Assembly: GCF_000238275.3 (NCBI RefSeq)
Contig: NZ_AHCF03000002.1
Span: 124,001-188,000 of the forward strand
Length of the DNA stretch: 64,000 bases
Source: Pseudoalteromonas undina
GTDB lineage: Bacteria > Pseudomonadota > Gammaproteobacteria > Enterobacterales > Alteromonadaceae
Reading direction: 5' to 3'
The notes beneath the pieces were generated by a model that saw only the letters and a program-made list of their open reading frames with translations, did no database searches and was not told where the DNA came from. The translations under genes were made by a program, and so were the position numbers. Below are positions 26,441 to 35,273 of this stretch, in pieces (the first letter of the stretch is position 1; the number at the start of each line of letters is the position of its first letter).

Positions 26441-29005
26441 CTATTTTAATTCTGAGTTTTTAAGTGTAGCTGGTATAGCGCTGGTTAGTGGGTGCTGTTT
26501 AGCAACGAATAGGTTTATGCCGTGTTTATCTAAAAGAGCTCTAAAGTTTAATATTGATGGGCCTTTAGCTATCACTTTTATCTGTTTAAGCTTAGTAATA
26601 GCCAACACCCCCTGCAACTGTAAATCGTAGCTTTCTTGTTGTAATACTCGTTTACTGAAGGTGGAGCTAAGGAGTAAATAATCACACTCTATTTCAGTCA
26701 CCAAATTAAGCTCGCATTTGTCTTTTGCGAAATTGTTTAAGCCAATCGAATGACCGAGTTTTTTAAGCTGTTTTAAGTTCTCTAATTGCTGTGCGCTGGC
26801 ATAACGCAGCTCCTGCTCATCAAACAACAAGCAAAGCTGTTCATTGTTTACCGGTTGTTTTAGTGTCGCTTTTAGTAAAGAAAATTCATGCTCTTCTAAC
26901 AGTAAACTGGAGCAAGGCAATAGCGCAACGGCTATCTCTGCATTTTGTGCTTGTTGGTAAGCTTGTTGGATGAGTTGTAGTTCAACTTTGGTATGTTGTT
27001 CTTTATCATTCGCAAATTTCTTTAAAATATCAAAACTGGTAAAGCCAAGGACTGGGTGTTCACCAAAAGCCTCAAATAACGATGCACTCTGATAATGCTC
27101 ATCCAAGGTGATAATATCTGAGCTACGAAACGTCATAGGCAATACATCAAGGTGATGCAATGTTTGTGACTCATGTTGCAACATAGGCTCAGTGAGCAGT
27201 GGATGAAATAACTCAAAGCGGTTTTTACCTGAATTTTTAGCATAATACATAGCAGCATCGGCGTCGCGAATGATTTCATCGGTATGTTTATAGCTTTGCT
27301 TTGAATAGGTTATCCCAATACTGGCGCCACTTTGTACACACACGCCTTTAGTACAAAACGGCTTTTGCATAATTTTTATAATGCGATTGGCAACATCTTC
27401 TGCCTGATTTGGCTCAGTTAAATGGGTTAGTAATACTACAAACTCATCTCCGCCTAGACGGGCTAATAAGTCATGCTCACGAATACATTGTGAGAATAGT
27501 TTACTAACACTAATTAAAAACTCATCGCCGGCATGATGCCCGAGCTGATCATTGATATCTTTAAACTTATCAAGGTCAATAAACAATACAGCAAAGTGCT
27601 CATTTGGATTGCGTTGATAATATTGCAGGGTTTTTTCTAGTTGAGTTAAAAATAAATTCCGATTTGGTAAGCCTGTTAGTGAGTCATGGTGAGCATCGTG
27701 ATAAAGCTGTTGTTCTATTTTTTTACGTTCATCAATTTGCATTTGCAAATGTAAATTTGCTTGGCTCAATTCTTTAGTTTTTTCATTAACTCGTGAGGCA
27801 AGTTCTTGGTGGCTCTTTTTTAGTGCCTGTGAAGCTAATTTTGTTTGTAATACCGTGGCAATTTGATGCGATACAAAGGTGATTAGCTCTGCATCATCAT
27901 GTGTAAAAAGGTGTTCATTATTATAAGCTTGGCAAACAATTAATCCTATAACGCCTTGCGAAGTTTTTAGCGGAGCGCCTAGCCAGCTGGTGGCTCTCTT
28001 GGATTCATCAATTGGTTTTTCACGCTCTACAATGCCACTATTTAATAACTCTTGAGCTCTTTTCGGATGAATTATTTGTGTTTCTTCGGTGCTTATAACC
28101 AGTTCACTGTAGCCTTTTGCAAAGCGCCGTGGTTGAGTGCTGCCTTGGAATTCATCGACACTGTAGGGAAAACTGATCCAACCTGATTCTTTATCATACA
28201 AGGCAATATAAAGGTTTTTTGCGTAAGTAATGGTTTTTATTATTTCGTGTATTTGAAAATAAGCATCATCTAAATTTTTGGCTTGGGTTGTCAGCTCTGA
28301 AATTTTGAATAATATTTGCTGGCGTTGCAGGGCACCTTTTCGCTGTTGTATTTCAACATTTAAAGCGTCATTACTTTGCGTTAATGCTCGGGTTCTTAAT
28401 TTTACTTCTGATTCGAGTAACTCTCGTTTTTTAACCCGTTCAATTGCGGTGGCTAAATAGAGTGACATGGCCTCAAGCAGGTTTATTTGTTGCGAACTGT
28501 AACCTTGTTCTGTGTCGTAACTTTGCGCGGCTAACACACCAATAATGTTTCTTTCTTGATAAACAGGAACGCCTACCCAGTGTTCTGCAGGTGTACCCAA
28601 TGCTTTAAATAAGCCTTGCTGGGCAGCATCATGCATTTGCTGTTTGGTAAAGTAAGTGGTTTTCCCTTGCTTGAAGACATAACCCGTTGCGCCTTCTTCA
28701 AAATTATTATCTCGATTAAGTGGTACTGCAATGCCATCTTTTTCATCAGAAAAATAAGATAATTCTAACTGTTGTGACTGGGGATCAACCAGCACCACAT
28801 AAAAGCTTTTACTCGGAACATACTTTTGTAAAATGTCATGAATAGCAGGGTAAAGTAAGGTTAGCTCGGCAACAGTACTTGCTTGCTCTGATAATTGTAT
28901 CAGGGCATTGTGGAGGTGGTAGGCATGTTTGTACTTTTTTAATAGTGCTTTTAGTCGTTTATTTTGGCGCACTACGCTATTAGGTACAATAAGTTTATCT
29001 TCCAA
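26441..29005 (-). CDS. GAF-GAF-GGDEF protein with degenerate EAL-like C-terminus
   Basis: The 854-residue cytosolic protein has no TM helix. Two GAF domains (about 35-195 and 240-390) are each followed by coiled coil. Then comes a GGDEF domain (about 440-605) with an intact active site ARLGGDEFVVLL, so it should make c-di-GMP. Residues of about 640-850 follow the EAL fold in outline but lack the catalytic residues: the E-x-L motif is gone (LGFTSFDIL), the DDFG motif reads LNNFAKD, and only AKGPSI remains of EGVE. This part cannot be a working phosphodiesterase and may bind c-di-GMP or protein partners instead. The gene stands alone, convergent with rep. Confidence 0.88.
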   Translation of the reverse strand: MEDKLIVPNSVVRQNKRLKALLKKYKHAYHLHNALIQLSEQASTVAELTLLYPAIHDILQKYVPSKSFYVVLVDPQSQQLELSYFSDEKDGIAVPLNRDNNFEEGATGYVFKQGKTTYFTKQQMHDAAQQGLFKALGTPAEHWVGVPVYQERNIIGVLAAQSYDTEQGYSSQQINLLEAMSLYLATAIERVKKRELLESEVKLRTRALTQSNDALNVEIQQRKGALQRQQILFKISELTTQAKNLDDAYFQIHEIIKTITYAKNLYIALYDKESGWISFPYSVDEFQGSTQPRRFAKGYSELVISTEETQIIHPKRAQELLNSGIVEREKPIDESKRATSWLGAPLKTSQGVIGLIVCQAYNNEHLFTHDDAELITFVSHQIATVLQTKLASQALKKSHQELASRVNEKTKELSQANLHLQMQIDERKKIEQQLYHDAHHDSLTGLPNRNLFLTQLEKTLQYYQRNPNEHFAVLFIDLDKFKDINDQLGHHAGDEFLISVSKLFSQCIREHDLLARLGGDEFVVLLTHLTEPNQAEDVANRIIKIMQKPFCTKGVCVQSGASIGITYSKQSYKHTDEIIRDADAAMYYAKNSGKNRFELFHPLLTEPMLQHESQTLHHLDVLPMTFRSSDIITLDEHYQSASLFEAFGEHPVLGFTSFDILKKFANDKEQHTKVELQLIQQAYQQAQNAEIAVALLPCSSLLLEEHEFSLLKATLKQPVNNEQLCLLFDEQELRYASAQQLENLKQLKKLGHSIGLNNFAKDKCELNLVTEIECDYLLLSSTFSKRVLQQESYDLQLQGVLAITKLKQIKVIAKGPSILNFRALLDKHGINLFVAKQHPLTSAIPATLKNSELK

Positions 29006-29125
29006 TGATGTTTAACCAGTTATAATTTTTTGTATAGTTATTAATCATTATAGTTCCACTTTTAACATTTTGCGTCAAGTAGATATTTTTCTTAATTATG
29101 TAGCTAAAACTCATGAATTAGAAAC

Positions 29126-29155
29126 AAAAAAGGCTTACTAAAACGTAAACCTTTT
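29126..29155 (-). terminator. Intrinsic terminator after cytochrome c5 gene
   Basis: Read on the minus strand, AAAAGGTTTA / TAAGCCTTTT (29146-29155 and 29128-29137, one wobble pair) with an 8-base loop is followed by TTTTT-like sequence. It lies 28 bases beyond the stop of the c5 gene. Confidence 0.75.
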
Positions 29156-29182
29156 ATTTAAAGCATTTTGATTTGGCTAATT

Positions 29183-29575
29183 TTAGTTAGCGGTCATGAA
29201 ATCGATTGCTGCGCTTATTTCATCATCAGAACAATCCATACACGTTCCACGCGGTGGCATGGCATTAAAGCCATTGATCGCATGATCTAATAAGGTGTCT
29301 TTTCCTTTAGCGATACGAGGAGCCCAATCGTCAGCTGATTTAGGAGCGCCTAAAGCACCTGTGCCGTGACAAGCAAAACAGGCTGCTTGATATACTTGCT
29401 CGCCTGAACGAGGACCTGTTGGTGCAGCAACCGCTACTTTCTCACCTTCAAGGTAAACAGCACCAATAGGCGCTAAACGTTTTTTAATTGCATCTTCAGT
29501 CATAGAGTTATCATATGGCTGTGCGTATGCGGTGGTTGCTAGCACAAGTAATGCTGCAGCTGATAGTTTTTTCAT
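29183..29575 (-). CDS. Cytochrome c5 family protein
   Basis: This is a 130-residue monohaem c-type cytochrome. The signal peptide MKKLSAAALLVLATTAYA ends at about residue 18, so it is exported to the periplasm. The haem site C-F-A-C-H is in YQAACFACHGTGALGAP near residues 65-81, and the distal Met is in AMPPRGTC. The two extra cysteines in GTCMDCSDDEI are typical of cytochrome c5, which has a disulphide there. It probably carries electrons between the bc1 complex or dehydrogenases and a terminal oxidase. It is monocistronic with its own terminator. Confidence 0.93.
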   Translation of the reverse strand: MKKLSAAALLVLATTAYAQPYDNSMTEDAIKKRLAPIGAVYLEGEKVAVAAPTGPRSGEQVYQAACFACHGTGALGAPKSADDWAPRIAKGKDTLLDHAINGFNAMPPRGTCMDCSDDEISAAIDFMTAN

Positions 29576-29779
29576 TTTGCCTTGCCCACTTCAATTTGAA
29601 CGTGATCAATCACGATTTTAAATGACGGAATTTAGACCAATTATAACTCCACTCAGTGATTTATAAAATGCTCAGAGTCGATTTTATTTATAAATACGAC
29701 TAATGATTGTCTTAACTCAATAAATTACCTAAATAAAACGGGATCATTAGACATCTAAATGCGATCAGAACCCTAATAA

Positions 29780-30427
29780 TTAGCTAATGGCCAATACGTT
29801 ACGTACTAGTTTTTCGATTCCTGCATCGGCATCCATAATTGATTGTGCCAACATATAAGCAGGTGTTGTAACCAGCTTATTATTTTTATCAATAACAATA
29901 TCATCCACTTTACACTCAATATGCTCAGCGCCTAATGTGGTTAAAGCATCGGCCGTGTCGCTATCATTACCAATAGTGAGCTGTGGTTTATTATAAATGA
30001 ATGGCAATAAAGCGGGTGCAATACACATATAACCGGTGGCTTTATTTGCTTTTGCAAATGCTTTACAAGCGCTCAGTACTTCGTCATTTACTTTCGCGTT
30101 AGTGCCATTAATAGCAAAGTCAGATAAGTTTTTAGCTACACCAAAGCCGCCAGGAATAATTAAAGCGTCAAATTGTGTAATGTCTAATTCAGCGAGTGAC
30201 TTTATATTGCCACGGGTGATTCGAGCCGATTCCACTAATACATTACGCGACTCTGCCATTTCTTCACCAGTAATGTGATTAAGAGTATGGTACTGCGTAA
30301 TATCGGGTGCAAAACACTGATATTTCGCGTTGTTTTTTTCAATGTGTAATAAAGTAAGCACTACTTCATTAATTTCACTGCCATCAAATACGCCACAACC
30401 TGCTAAAATTACCGCTATATTTTTCAT
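29780..30427 (-). CDS. elbB: ElbB, DJ-1/PfpI-like isoprenoid-associated protein
   Basis: The 215-residue class I glutamine amidotransferase-like protein (DJ-1/PfpI superfamily) is known as ElbB/SCRP-27A or GlxIII-like. E. coli ElbB has weak glyoxalase activity and was linked to isoprenoid production. The start MKNIAVILAGCGVFDGSEI, the segment ALIIPGGFGVAKNLS and the nucleophile Cys in GYMCIAPALLPF match closely. A longer frame opens at 30469, but ATG 30427 has GGAG 10-13 bases upstream and fits homologues, so it is preferred. It is divergent from polA with a roughly 510-base gap. Confidence 0.92.
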   Translation of the reverse strand: MKNIAVILAGCGVFDGSEINEVVLTLLHIEKNNAKYQCFAPDITQYHTLNHITGEEMAESRNVLVESARITRGNIKSLAELDITQFDALIIPGGFGVAKNLSDFAINGTNAKVNDEVLSACKAFAKANKATGYMCIAPALLPFIYNKPQLTIGNDSDTADALTTLGAEHIECKVDDIVIDKNNKLVTTPAYMLAQSIMDADAGIEKLVRNVLAIS

Positions 30428-30937
30428 ATTATTTTGCTCCATTGAAGTCATTTTAATAAAGTTTAACACGACGAATCAGCCTATCTAAAAATTTATTTGC
30501 TGGTTTTTTAGCCGCAAAGTAAGTTGTTATGCGCTATATGCCATTTGATAACTAGTAAGGGTAAAAAAAATTATAAAGGATCGCTATGATCTTTGATCCA
30601 TTATGCTAGAATGCTCATCCAGTTATTTAAATGGACGTAAATAATCAAAGTGGGTTACAACACCAGTAACGGTTTAAATGCCTTTTCCACATTGATAGAA
30701 GAATAATAAAAAAGAACCTCGAATTATCTTTTTTTAAACAAAACAATAAATTACAAACTAATCTAAGCATTTTGCTATGTTTCGGATGGATAGTTTGTGG
30801 GTGTTATCTACATAGTTATCCACAAGTTGCTAAAAATGTAGCGCCCTTAATCACATTAATTCACAGTCGTTTTATTTACTGCCTTATGGCATGCTTATAC
30901 TTATATTACTTTTTTGTATTTAGGATCCAATTTTACC
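30428..30937. other. elbB-polA divergent intergenic region
   Basis: I see no gene in this gap of about 510 bases. It holds a cluster of three GATC sites (30579-30598), a TAGAAT -10-like box at 30607-30612, and two DnaA boxes at 30804-30824. A TTATACT -10-like box at 30895-30901 is the likeliest polA start signal, because it leaves a leader of about 30 bases. An AT-rich stretch without structure fills the rest. Confidence 0.5.
30804..30824 (+). promoter_or_regulatory. Two DnaA boxes upstream of polA
   Basis: TTATCCACA at 30816-30824 is a perfect DnaA box (TTATNCACA). TTATCTACA at 30804-30812 differs by one base. Both have the same orientation and are spaced by 12 bases, about one helical turn. 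They lie about 80 bases upstream of the likely polA -10 at 30895-30901. From memory, DnaA has been reported to stimulate polA in E. coli. Confidence 0.6.
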
Positions 30938-33673
30938 ATGGCTCAGATCCCCGAAAACCCGCTTATTCTTGTTGATGGCTCTTCATATTTGTTTCGTGCT
31001 TATCATTCGCCACCTCATTTAACTAATTCTAAAGGTGAAGCCACTGGCGCCATTTATGGCGTGGTAAACATGTTGAAAAGTTTGATCAAACAATACGATC
31101 CTTCACATATGGTAGTGGTGTTTGATGCCAAAGGTAAAACTTTTAGAAATGACATGTACAGCGAGTATAAAGCGAATCGTCCGCCAATGCCTGATGATCT
31201 GCGTACCCAAATAGCGCCGCTACATAGCATTATTAAAGCGATGGGCTTTCCATTAATTAGTATTGAAGGTGTAGAAGCCGATGACGTGATTGGTACATTT
31301 GCGCGCATTGCTTCTGAGCAACAACGCCATGTATTAGTATCAACTGGTGATAAAGATATGGCACAGTTGGTTAATGAGCATGTCACCTTGATCAATACCA
31401 TGACCGACAGTATTTCAGATCCCGACACTGTGGTTGAAAAGTTTGGTGTTGGACCTGAGCTTATTATCGATTATTTAGCCTTAATGGGCGATAAAGTAGA
31501 TAATATTCCTGGTGTTGAAGGGTGCGGGCCTAAAACTGCGGTTAAATGGTTACAAAAGTACGGATCGCTTCAGGGCGTAATTGATAATGCTGCTGATATC
31601 AAAGGTAAAATAGGTGAAAAGCTTGCAAAAGCGATTGATCATTTACCATTGAGCTATGAACTTGCCACTATTAAGTGTGATGTGGAGGTTGAATCCGATC
31701 TTGATACTTTTAAATTGCAAACACCGAATAAAGACGAATTAATTGCCTTATACGGTGAGTGTGAATTCCGTCGCTGGCTAGCTGAATTACTAGACAATCC
31801 AAAAGATGCTGACACACATTTAGCGGTCCCAACCCAAGAGAATGAGTTGCCAAAAGTTGAAGATGCGCACTATGAAACGATTTTAACTGAGGCCCAATTT
31901 AATACATTGATAGAGCAGCTCAATGAAGCTGAGCTATTTGCTTTTGATACTGAAACAACCAGTTTAGAGTATATGAAAGCGCAGTTGGTAGGGATGAGTT
32001 TCGCAGTAAAAGCAGGGGAAGCCGCCTACTTACCGGTTGCACATGATTACCCAGGTGCGCCTGAACAGCTAAGCCTTGAATTTGTGATGCAAAAGCTTGG
32101 GCCAATATTAGCTGACGAAAATAAAGCTAAAGTTGGTCAAAATTTAAAATACGATAAAAGTGTGCTTGCCAATGCTGGCTATGAATTAAATGGTATTAAG
32201 TTTGATACTATGTTGGAGTCTTATGTTTTTAACAGCGTAGGTACTCGTCATGATATGGACTCATTAGCACTTAAATATTTAGGCCACAAAAATATTAGCT
32301 TTGAAGACATTGCAGGTAAAGGTAAAAAGCAGCTCACGTTCAATCAAATCGAACTTGAAAAAGCGGCGCCTTATGCCGCAGAAGATGCCGATATTACTTT
32401 GCGTTTACACCAAGTACTATGGCCGAAACTTGAAGCGGATGAAAAGCTTAAATCGGTGTTTGAAAATATAGAAATGCCACTAGTAAGCGTTATTTCTGAC
32501 ATTGAGCGCACCGGTGTTGCTATCGACAGCAACATGTTGGCCACGCACAGCCAACGTTTAGGTGAACGATTACTTGAGCTTGAAAAAGAAGCGTTTGAAA
32601 TCGCAGGCGAACCGTTTAACTTAAGCTCGCCAAAGCAATTACAAGTACTGTTATTTGAAAAGCTAGAATTGCCCGTTATCAAAAAAACACCCAAAGGCGC
32701 GCCTTCTACAGCAGAAGAAGTACTGCAAGAATTAGCACACGATTACCCATTGCCTAAAGTGATTATTGAGCATCGCGGTTTATCTAAGCTTAAATCAACT
32801 TACACAGATAAATTGCCACTGATCGTGAATGAGCAAACCAAGCGTGTGCATACTTCTTATCATCAAGCGGTAACAGCAACGGGTCGATTAAGTTCAAGCG
32901 ATCCTAACCTACAAAATATTCCTATTCGTTCAGAAGAAGGGCGCCGTATTCGTGAAGCCTTTATTGCTGCTGATGGATATAAAATTGTGGCGGCCGATTA
33001 CAGCCAAATAGAGCTGCGTATTATGGCGCATCTTTCACAAGATAAAGGGTTGCTCAATGCCTTTGCAAATGGCTTAGATGTGCATAGCGCTACAGCTGCT
33101 GAGGTATTTGGAGTTGAGCTTGAAGAGATTACATCTGATATGCGCCGTAAAGCTAAAGCCGTTAACTTTGGCTTAATTTATGGCATGTCGGCATTTGGTT
33201 TGGCACGTCAACTTGATGTACCACGCCATGAAGCGCAGCATTATATTGATAAATATTTTGAGCGTTTCCCAGGTGTTTTAGAATACATGGAAACAACCCG
33301 TGAAAAAGCAGCAGAAAATGGTTACGTAGAAACTATTTTTGGCCGCCGTTTACATTTACCAGAAATAAATGCCCGCAATGGAGCACGCCGCAAAGGCGCT
33401 GAGCGCGCAGCAATTAATGCCCCTATGCAAGGCACTGCTGCTGATATTATTAAAAAAGCCATGTTAACAGTACATGCATGGGTTAATCAGCAAGCGCCTA
33501 ATACGGTTAAGCTACTTATGCAGGTACACGATGAATTGGTATTTGAGATTAAAACAGAGTGCACTGAGCAATACACTCAGCAAATTTGTGAGCTGATGTC
33601 ACAAGCGGCACAGCTAGATGTACCACTTATAGTTGAAGCTGACGAAGGTGATAACTGGGAACAAGCGCACTAA
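30938..33673 (+). CDS. polA: DNA polymerase I
   Basis: This polymerase fills gaps, removes RNA primers and acts in repair. From ATG 30938 the product has 911 residues. It has a 5'-3' exonuclease domain (about 1-290, with EADDVIGTFAR and STGDKDMAQLV), a 3'-5' proofreading domain (about 315-515, with FDTETTS holding the Asp-Glu pair) and a Klenow polymerase domain. The polymerase motifs are A (VAADYSQIELRIMAHLS), B (RKAKAVNFGLIYG) and C (MQVHDELVFE). All catalytic residues are present. Translation from TTG 30914 is rejected because MAQIPENPLILVDGSSYLF is the family start and AGGATCC precedes it. A terminator and then an RNA gene follow. Confidence 0.96.
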   Translation: MAQIPENPLILVDGSSYLFRAYHSPPHLTNSKGEATGAIYGVVNMLKSLIKQYDPSHMVVVFDAKGKTFRNDMYSEYKANRPPMPDDLRTQIAPLHSIIKAMGFPLISIEGVEADDVIGTFARIASEQQRHVLVSTGDKDMAQLVNEHVTLINTMTDSISDPDTVVEKFGVGPELIIDYLALMGDKVDNIPGVEGCGPKTAVKWLQKYGSLQGVIDNAADIKGKIGEKLAKAIDHLPLSYELATIKCDVEVESDLDTFKLQTPNKDELIALYGECEFRRWLAELLDNPKDADTHLAVPTQENELPKVEDAHYETILTEAQFNTLIEQLNEAELFAFDTETTSLEYMKAQLVGMSFAVKAGEAAYLPVAHDYPGAPEQLSLEFVMQKLGPILADENKAKVGQNLKYDKSVLANAGYELNGIKFDTMLESYVFNSVGTRHDMDSLALKYLGHKNISFEDIAGKGKKQLTFNQIELEKAAPYAAEDADITLRLHQVLWPKLEADEKLKSVFENIEMPLVSVISDIERTGVAIDSNMLATHSQRLGERLLELEKEAFEIAGEPFNLSSPKQLQVLLFEKLELPVIKKTPKGAPSTAEEVLQELAHDYPLPKVIIEHRGLSKLKSTYTDKLPLIVNEQTKRVHTSYHQAVTATGRLSSSDPNLQNIPIRSEEGRRIREAFIAADGYKIVAADYSQIELRIMAHLSQDKGLLNAFANGLDVHSATAAEVFGVELEEITSDMRRKAKAVNFGLIYGMSAFGLARQLDVPRHEAQHYIDKYFERFPGVLEYMETTREKAAENGYVETIFGRRLHLPEINARNGARRKGAERAAINAPMQGTAADIIKKAMLTVHAWVNQQAPNTVKLLMQVHDELVFEIKTECTEQYTQQICELMSQAAQLDVPLIVEADEGDNWEQAH

Positions 33674-33731
33674 TTTAGTATGCCAAGGATGACTTGTCTT
33701 AGGTAAACACAACAGTTAAAAAGAATTATTT

Positions 33732-33757
33732 AAAAGCGCCAATAGGCGCTTTTCTTT
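33732..33757 (+). terminator. Intrinsic terminator after polA
   Basis: A 9-bp perfect stem AAAAGCGCC / GGCGCTTTT (33732-33740 and 33745-33753) with loop AATA is followed by TTTCTTTT-type sequence. Confidence 0.85.
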
Positions 33758-33849
33758 TAGCTTGCAGGTTAAAAGAAAGTTAAATTAAACAGCAGTTTGT
33801 ATTAAATCGTTAGAGGTTCGTCAATTCGCTTCGAATATCGATAATATGC

Positions 33850-33879
33850 TTGTATTTTTACGCTTGCTTTTGGTAAAGT
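33850..33879 (+). promoter_or_regulatory. Candidate promoter of the polA-adjacent RNA
   Basis: TTGTAT (33850-33855), 18 bases, TAAAGT (33874-33879) is a fair sigma-70 match. Transcription would begin near 33886, just before the first hairpin of the RNA. A second -10-like sequence TAATAT is at 33842-33847 but has no matching -35. Confidence 0.5.
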
Positions 33880-33885
33880 GCCGCC

Positions 33886-33999
33886 CGTCCTCATCCTGTA
33901 GGACATCCTGTTGATGATGCATCGTAAGATGCAACGTATTGATAGCTTCTCCCCAGTTTGCTATATCGGCCTATCATATATTTGATGGGCCGTTTTTTT
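33886..33999 (+). ncRNA. Candidate small RNA in the polA-engB interval (Spot 42/ErsA position)
   Basis: This predicted transcript of about 110 nt has no open frame. It has four hairpins: GTCCT / AGGAC (33887-33904); TGCATC-GTAA-GATGCA with a GNRA loop (33918-33933); ATAGC / GCTAT (33942-33964), whose 13-base loop exposes TTCTCCCC; and a terminator CGGCCTATCA / TGATGGGCCG (33967-33976 and 33983-33992) followed by seven T. The CUCCCC loop is complementary to Shine-Dalgarno sequences, which suggests a base-pairing regulator. It lies after the polA terminator, where E. coli encodes Spot 42 and Pseudomonas encodes ErsA. The sequence does not resemble the Spot 42 I remember, so it is either a very diverged relative or a different RNA at the same address. 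Confidence 0.68.
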
Positions 34000-34170
34000 A
34001 TAGCTTTACTCCTAAGCGTTAAATTTATTCTCTAATTGCACTTAGCGTTTCAAGTGATACCATCAGTTTACTGTGCGTTTTCTTTTTAACTCAGCGTATT
34101 AGTGATTTTCAATTTGACTGATCAAAGTATTATTTTTTCGGGTATAAATCTTTTATTTTAGGAGTGCATT

Positions 34171-34758
34171 ATGTTTAAAACATTAGCTGTAGCAGGTTTA
34201 TCTTTATCATGTTTACTAGTTTCAGGTGTTGCATCGGCAAACTGGCAGTTACTCAATGATAAAAGCCAATTAAGTTTTGTCTCAATTAAAAAAAATAGCA
34301 TTGCTGAGGCAAGCCATTTTACTCAGTTATCAGGGCAATTGAGTGAGCAAGGTCAGTTTAGCGTAAATGTTGATTTAACCTCAGCTGAAACGTTTATTCC
34401 TATTCGTAACGAGCGCCTAAGCAAAATTTTGTTTGAATCTGACACTTTTGCAAATGCAGTATTAACCGCTGACTTATCTGATAAATTGTCACTTATTAAG
34501 CAGCCTGGGCAGTACGTATTAAAAGGTGTTAGCGCCGAGCTAGACTTTCACGGTCATAAAAAGCCACTTGCAGTTGATGTACTTGTTAGTAGTGCGGAAA
34601 ACGGGGATTTAAGCGTAGCATCATTCAAGCCTATTATTATTAATAGCGATGACTTTAAAGTCACCGAAGGGATAATGCAGTTACAAAAACTAGCCGGCTT
34701 ACCTTCGATTGCTACTGCGGTACCGGTTACTTTTGCACTGACCTTTAAAAAACAGTGA
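34171..34758 (+). CDS. YceI family periplasmic protein
   Basis: The 195-residue protein has a clear signal peptide (MFKTLAVAGLSLSCLLVSGVASA, cut after about residue 23) and is then a single YceI-type lipocalin-like barrel. YceI proteins bind polyisoprenoids such as octaprenyl chains in their pore. Motifs fitting the family are SQLSFVSIKKNSIAEASHF near residue 35-53 and LDFHGHKKPLAVDV near 125-138. GGAG precedes the ATG. Its stop overlaps the GTG of the next gene by three bases. Its ligand here is not known; quinone or carotenoid-like lipids are possible. Confidence 0.87.
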   Translation: MFKTLAVAGLSLSCLLVSGVASANWQLLNDKSQLSFVSIKKNSIAEASHFTQLSGQLSEQGQFSVNVDLTSAETFIPIRNERLSKILFESDTFANAVLTADLSDKLSLIKQPGQYVLKGVSAELDFHGHKKPLAVDVLVSSAENGDLSVASFKPIIINSDDFKVTEGIMQLQKLAGLPSIATAVPVTFALTFKKQ

Positions 34759-35273
34759 TTTCTCTTAACGAACTTAGTAAGCAACTAAGCGAGCCAAGTA
34801 AACCTTTTGAACAATGGCAGCCTGCTCATTGCGGGCAATTGCCACTGCTGATTGACGTGCAAGGTAAATGGTTTTATGCGGGTAGTGAAATTACCCGCCA
34901 AGCCATGATAAAGCTGTTTGCTAGTGTGTTGTGTCGCGAAGATGGACAGTTTTATTTAAAAACGCCAGTAGAGAAAATTGCGATTGAGGTTAAGGATGCG
35001 CCATTTATTATTGTAAGTTGGCATCGTGAGTCGACATCTGATGGTGATGTTATTTGTTGTATTGATAACCTACAGCGTACCTGGCTACTAAGTCGTGCTG
35101 AGCCGCTATATATTAATAATTACAAAGGCGCTGCAGTGCCTTATATGCAATTACCCTATGGTTGTTTTGCGCGAGTTGCCAGAAATGTGTTTTATCAGTG
35201 GGCTGAAATAGCCGAAACAGATGAGCTCGGCTATTTTATTACCTCCGCGAATGAGCGGTTTTATTTAGGGTAA
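34755..35273 (+). CDS. DUF1285 family protein
   Basis: The 172-residue cytosolic protein matches DUF1285: LPLLIDVQGKWFYAGSEITR, MIKLFASVLCREDGQFYLKT and PVEKIAIEVKDAPFIIV are the conserved blocks. No biochemical role is known for the family. The start is GTG 34755, overlapping the TGA of the yceI-type gene (GTGA), so the two are translationally coupled. It ends exactly next to engB, which runs the other way. Confidence 0.85.
   Translation: MISLNELSKQLSEPSKPFEQWQPAHCGQLPLLIDVQGKWFYAGSEITRQAMIKLFASVLCREDGQFYLKTPVEKIAIEVKDAPFIIVSWHRESTSDGDVICCIDNLQRTWLLSRAEPLYINNYKGAAVPYMQLPYGCFARVARNVFYQWAEIAETDELGYFITSANERFYLG

Noticed and set aside
30772..30975. A 67-codon frame upstream of and into polA
   Set aside because: It overlaps the DnaA boxes, the likely polA promoter and the polA start in another frame. 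It has no homology or ribosome site.
33886..33999. Calling this RNA Spot 42 (spf) outright
   Set aside because: The address fits, but the sequence does not match the conserved Spot 42 sequence as remembered, so only a positional link is claimed.
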